NCBI RefSeq assembly: GCF_001270495.1
Contig: NZ_LGUR01000240.1
Location: 1-64,000, forward strand
Direction of reading: 5' to 3'
From: Streptomyces viridochromogenes
Lineage (GTDB): Bacteria > Actinomycetota > Actinomycetes > Streptomycetales > Streptomycetaceae
Length of the DNA stretch: 64,000 nt
The notes beneath the pieces are model-generated. The model had not been told where the DNA came from. It saw only the letters and a list, made by a program, of their open reading frames with translations, and did no database searches. The translations under genes and the position numbers were made by a program. Of the stretch, positions 60,940 to 64,000 are shown piece after piece. The first letter of the stretch is position 1, and every line of letters begins with the position of its first letter.

Positions 60940-61779
60940 TCAGGCGGCGGCGACGCTGATGCGGTGTACGGTCCGGCCGACGCCCTTCGGAAGGTCGGTC
61001 GCCCGGTGGTAGGTGGTCGCGGTCTTCCAGATCAGCAGGTCGTCGCGCGTCCAGCGGTGCTCGTAGACATGCGCGGGGTCCTGCACGAGGGTGTCGAGCA
61101 GTGCGAAGAACTCCTCGTTGCCGTTGGCGTCCAGGCCGACGACCGAGTCCATGTACTCCCGGGCGGCGTACAGGAAACGCCGCCCGGTGAACGGGTCGCG
61201 GCGGACGACGGGATGCTCGACCGCCGGGTACTCGTGCGCGACCAGCGCCCGCATCTCGGCGATGGACAGACCCACGTGACGGGCCTCGATGCGCTGCTGC
61301 CGGGTCAGGGTGTGCAGGCCGGTGCGGCCCTCCAGGCGGGTCTTCCACTCCTCGGGCAGCCGGTCGTGGACGTCGGCGGCGGAGGCGAAGAGGGTGTGGC
61401 CGTGCTCCTCGGGCACGTTCACCCCGTGCAGCACCGTGTACTCGGCCGGATGCGCGTTGTACGACGAGTCCTGGTGCCAGAAGTTCCCGACGCGGGGGAC
61501 GCCGATCGGCCTGTTCCTCCGCCGCTCGTTGGAGGAGACGAGGATCTCGGCGAACTCCGGGTGACGCCAGTCGCTCAGCAGGAAGGGCACGGGGGTGCCA
61601 AGGCGGGCGGCGAGCCCGATCTGCTGCTCCGGGGTCAGCCGGATACCGCGCAGCACCACCAGGTCGCGCTGGTGGACCGAGTCGACGACCTCCGCGAAGA
61701 GATCCTCGCTGCGCAGGTCGTCGTGGGTGACTCCGGTGTACTCGACGCCGATGAACGGGGTCAGATCGCGTCGGTGCAT
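60940..61779 (-). CDS. TauD/TfdA family Fe(II)/2-oxoglutarate-dependent dioxygenase
   Basis: The ATG at 61779 follows a strong AAGGAGG box and gives 279 residues. The iron-binding facial triad is visible: the HxD in NFWHQDSSYNAHPAEY and the distal histidine in ATTYHRATDLPKGVGRTVHR, whose later arginine binds 2-oxoglutarate. It overlaps the end of the MFS gene by 19 bp. Members hydroxylate, desaturate or otherwise oxidise amino acids and small acids. Here it probably tailors an amino-acid building block or the ligated product. Confidence 0.93.
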   Translation of the reverse strand: MHRRDLTPFIGVEYTGVTHDDLRSEDLFAEVVDSVHQRDLVVLRGIRLTPEQQIGLAARLGTPVPFLLSDWRHPEFAEILVSSNERRRNRPIGVPRVGNFWHQDSSYNAHPAEYTVLHGVNVPEEHGHTLFASAADVHDRLPEEWKTRLEGRTGLHTLTRQQRIEARHVGLSIAEMRALVAHEYPAVEHPVVRRDPFTGRRFLYAAREYMDSVVGLDANGNEEFFALLDTLVQDPAHVYEHRWTRDDLLIWKTATTYHRATDLPKGVGRTVHRISVAAA

Positions 61780-62984
61780 GAGGGTTCCTCCTTGTGCCAG
61801 GTGAGGGGGCTGGTGCGGGCCACTGTCAGCAGGAGCCAGGCGACGCACAGGGCGCCGCCGGCGACGGCCCACGGGATACCGGGGGCGCTGGGCCGGGAGA
61901 GCAACAGGGCCAGGTGGGGTGCCAGGATGAAGGCGATGTTGACGCCGGTGGAGTAGAGACTGAGATTGCGGTCCGCCGAGGCCTCGCCGGACAGGTCGCT
62001 GACGTAGCTGAGAAGCCCGGGGAAGACGACGATCTCCCCGGCGGTCCACACGAGCGTGGCCAGGACGAGCGACGGACCTGACCCGGACAGCGCCATCAGC
62101 AGGAAGCCGGCGCCCGCGAGTCCGTAGCCGAGGAGCAGGGTGGGCAGATGCCCCGTCCGGGCCATGAGCACGTTGAGCGGTACCTCGAACAGGACGATGC
62201 CCACCGCGTTCACGGCGAAGACGACGCCCGCCCAGTACCCGGGCAGGCCCAGTCCGACGATGACGTAGGTGGAGACGAAGACGGAGGGCAGCGAGTAGGC
62301 GAGCTGGACGGGCAGCGAGAGGCCGAAGATCGTCCAGAACCGGGCCCGTTCGTACGGTGTCCGGGGGACCGTGCCCTGCTTCCGGGCGTTCCGCCGTGGC
62401 GGGGCAGCGGCCGCTTCGCGGGAGCGTGCCGCGAGGTATCCGGCCGCGGCCAGGGTGCAGCCGGCGTTCGCCCAGAACACCAGCCGCGCGTCGACGGCGA
62501 AGAGCAGCCCGCCGACGACGGGTCCCGCCGCCATCCCGAGGTTGATGGCGAGCCGGTAGCAGGAGAAGGCGACCTTCCGCTCCTCGGGACCGGCGGCGGC
62601 GACGGTCGCCGAGTACGCGGCCGGGGTGACGATCTCGTACGCGAAACCCCACACCACGGCGAAGGCGACGACCGGCGCCAGGCCGTGCAGGAAGGGGAAC
62701 AGGGTCAGGACCGCCGCGTTGAGGGCCAGTCCGCCGAGCATCAGCGCACGGGCGGACACCCTGCCGAGCAGAACGCTCGCCGCCAGGTCGGCGGCGAGCG
62801 CGCCCACACCGAAGCAGGCGAGGACCGTCCCGGCCATGCCCTTGCTCAGCCCCTCGTGTACCAGCAGGTGGGCGGCGAGGAACGGATAGGCCATGGTGCC
62901 CGTGCGGAAGATCAGGGTGGTGAGGAAGAGCACGCGCAGCGGGGCGGGCAGCCCCGCGACGGTACGGAACGTACGGGTGATCAC
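61761..62984 (-). CDS. MFS transporter (probable exporter)
   Basis: The GTG at 62984 overlaps the stop of the upstream oxidase gene (GTGA) and gives 407 residues with 12 predicted membrane helices. The cytoplasmic loop between helices 6 and 7 is Arg/Ala-rich (ARSREAAAAPPRRNARKQG). The segment ATVAAAGPEERKVAFSCYRL between helices 4 and 5 is typical of drug-exporter-like MFS proteins. Its place in a biosynthetic-looking operon suggests export of, and self-resistance to, the product, as BacE does for bacilysin. Confidence 0.9.
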   Translation of the reverse strand: MITRTFRTVAGLPAPLRVLFLTTLIFRTGTMAYPFLAAHLLVHEGLSKGMAGTVLACFGVGALAADLAASVLLGRVSARALMLGGLALNAAVLTLFPFLHGLAPVVAFAVVWGFAYEIVTPAAYSATVAAAGPEERKVAFSCYRLAINLGMAAGPVVGGLLFAVDARLVFWANAGCTLAAAGYLAARSREAAAAPPRRNARKQGTVPRTPYERARFWTIFGLSLPVQLAYSLPSVFVSTYVIVGLGLPGYWAGVVFAVNAVGIVLFEVPLNVLMARTGHLPTLLLGYGLAGAGFLLMALSGSGPSLVLATLVWTAGEIVVFPGLLSYVSDLSGEASADRNLSLYSTGVNIAFILAPHLALLLSRPSAPGIPWAVAGGALCVAWLLLTVARTSPLTWHKEEPSCTDAI

Positions 62985-64000
62985 GCGGTGCGCCCGCCCG
63001 CCGGGCGCCGGGTGAACAGAGCGCCCGGATTGAACAGGCCCGCGGGATCGAGGGCGTCCTTCAGCTGCCGGTGGACCCGCATCGAGACCGGACCCAGTTC
63101 CCGTTCCAGCCACTCGGTCTTGAGCTTGCCGATCCCGTGCTCGCCGGTGACGGTGCCGCCGAGGCTCAGGGCCAGGGCGAGGATCGCGTCGAAGGCGCCG
63201 CGGGCACGGGCGTACTCCGCCGCCGACGACCCGTCGTACAGCACGGTGGGGTGCATGTTGCCGTCGCCCGCGTGGCCGACGACGGCCACGGTCAGCCCCG
63301 CCTCCGACCCGATCTTCTCGCAGCCGGTCATGAGGTCGGCGATCCGGGTGCGCGGCACCGCCACGTCCTCGGTCATGCAGGCACCCCGCGCCTCCAGGGC
63401 CGGGAGGGACACCCGGCGGGCCCGGAGCAGCAGAGCGCCCTCGGTCGGGTCCCGGGTGGCGTGCGTCCACTCGGCGCCCGCCTCCCTGAACAGCCCGTCC
63501 ATCGCGTCCAGTTCGGCGGCGGCCGACACACCGCCGGCATCCGACTGGCACAGCAGCAGGGCGCTGCCGTCACCCGCTCCGAGGTCGGCCCGCAGGTACT
63601 CCTCGCAGGCCCGCAGCGAGGTGGCGTCCATGATCTCCATCAGGGAGGGCACCAGACCGGCCCGGACCACCCGGTTGACGGCGTCCCCGGCCCGCGCCAC
63701 GGAGTCGAAGGCGGCGACGATCGTGCCCGGCGCGGCGGGCAGCGGACGCAGCTTCAGGGTCGCCCTGGTGATGATCCCGAGCGTTCCCTCGCTGCCGACG
63801 AACAGCCGCGTCAGGTCGTAGCCGGCGACACCCTTGACGGTCCTGCGGCCCGTGCCGAGCAACGAGCCGTCGGCCAGGACGACTTCGAGGCCCAGGACGG
63901 CATCGCTGGTCACGCCGTACTTTCCGCAGCACAGCCCGCCGGCGTCCGTGGCGAGGTTCCCGCCGAGCGTGCACCAGTCGAGGCTGGACGGGTCGGGCGG
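62981..64000 (-). CDS. FAD-linked oxidase, GlcD/D-lactate dehydrogenase type (partial)
   Basis: The gene enters from the right window edge in frame at base 64000 and ends at 62981; 339 codons are visible. The FAD-binding domain of the VAO/PCMH fold is seen as TLGGNLATDAGGLCCGKYGV and RTVKGVAGYDLTRLFVGSEG. The C-terminal cap has VGHAGDGNMHP and GTVTGEHGIGKLKTEWLE, with the conserved histidine and glutamates of glycolate oxidase GlcD and D-2-hydroxyacid dehydrogenases. It would oxidise a 2-hydroxy acid to the 2-oxo acid, which the HisC-like enzyme of the same operon could transaminate. Only the N-terminal 100 or so residues are missing. Confidence 0.93.
   Translation of the reverse strand, partial: PPDPSSLDWCTLGGNLATDAGGLCCGKYGVTSDAVLGLEVVLADGSLLGTGRRTVKGVAGYDLTRLFVGSEGTLGIITRATLKLRPLPAAPGTIVAAFDSVARAGDAVNRVVRAGLVPSLMEIMDATSLRACEEYLRADLGAGDGSALLLCQSDAGGVSAAAELDAMDGLFREAGAEWTHATRDPTEGALLLRARRVSLPALEARGACMTEDVAVPRTRIADLMTGCEKIGSEAGLTVAVVGHAGDGNMHPTVLYDGSSAAEYARARGAFDAILALALSLGGTVTGEHGIGKLKTEWLERELGPVSMRVHRQLKDALDPAGLFNPGALFTRRPAGGRTA

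Noticed and set aside
1..64000. Mobile elements, tRNA, rRNA and CRISPR arrays
   Set aside because: No transposase or integrase motifs, no tRNA cloverleaf or rRNA sequence and no spacer-repeat array were noticed on reading; a covariance-model search would be needed to exclude small RNAs.

Overview
The window is high-GC actinobacterial DNA and most probably comes from a Streptomyces chromosome. The signs are very high GC at third codon positions, frequent GTG and TTG starts, Tat and lipoprotein signals, a carbohydrate ABC importer with no ATPase of its own, and families typical of streptomycetes (SpoIIE/GAF/PAS phosphatases, 3Fe-4S ferredoxin paired with a P450, PaaX, MmyB-type XRE regulators). 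No rRNA, tRNA, CRISPR array or intact insertion sequence was seen.

Layout. (1) 1-5.1 kb: the tail of etfA, a polysaccharide deacetylase lipoprotein, a secretory lipase, and two decayed genes (a nucleoside-kinase-like gene and a subtype-B-tannase-like gene). (2) 5.5-26.6 kb: a large secreted-enzyme island aimed at pectic rhamnogalacturonan-I and its galactan side chains. It holds two GH53 galactanases, a GH43 enzyme with FIVAR and CBM35 modules, a PL9 lyase, a PL11 rhamnogalacturonan lyase, two CE12 acetylesterases, a GH5 glucanase, two paralogous Tat-exported alpha/beta hydrolases and a sugar importer. Two identical 14-bp LacI-type palindromes lie just downstream of promoters at 20.3 and 26.9 kb and suggest common control. 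Inside the island, at 22.5-24.1 kb, sit an xdhC remnant and a broken XRE/MmyB regulator whose DNA-binding helix region carries a ten-copy 9-bp repeat. (3) 27-30.7 kb: a PaaX regulator and an SDR/TetR pair sharing an operator motif. (4) 30.9-38.3 kb: a compact six-gene aromatic meta-cleavage operon with a divergent LysR regulator. (5) 38.5-41.3 kb: a membrane Ser/Thr kinase among remnants of xanthine dehydrogenase, TetR and histidine kinase genes. (6) 41.7-48.9 kb: a flavin monooxygenase, an MMPL transporter, a frameshifted zinc alcohol dehydrogenase, an NADP-dependent reductase and a GlxA-type regulator. (7) 49-56 kb: gap, a propionyl/acetyl-CoA synthetase and two divergent SpoIIE-type phosphatases. 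(8) 56-64 kb: a decayed DUF1707 gene, a P450/ferredoxin pair behind a palindromic operator, and a convergent tightly packed operon (FAD-linked oxidase, MFS exporter, Fe/2-oxoglutarate oxygenase, ATP-grasp ligase, HisC-like aminotransferase). This last operon looks like part of a small, possibly undescribed, amino-acid or dipeptide natural-product cluster and runs off the right edge.

How the parts work together. In the pectin island, secreted lyases cut the rhamnogalacturonan backbone, CE12 enzymes remove acetyl groups, and GH53/GH43 enzymes strip galactan. The binding protein and two permeases would import the released oligosaccharides, presumably powered by a shared ATPase encoded elsewhere. 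In the aromatic operon, a flavin hydroxylase, an extradiol dioxygenase, a decarboxylase-like amidohydrolase, a cyclase-family hydrolase and two fumarylacetoacetate-hydrolase-fold enzymes form a plausible ring-cleavage route under LysR control. The high density of pseudogenes (about ten remnants) points to an accessory region undergoing gene turnover.
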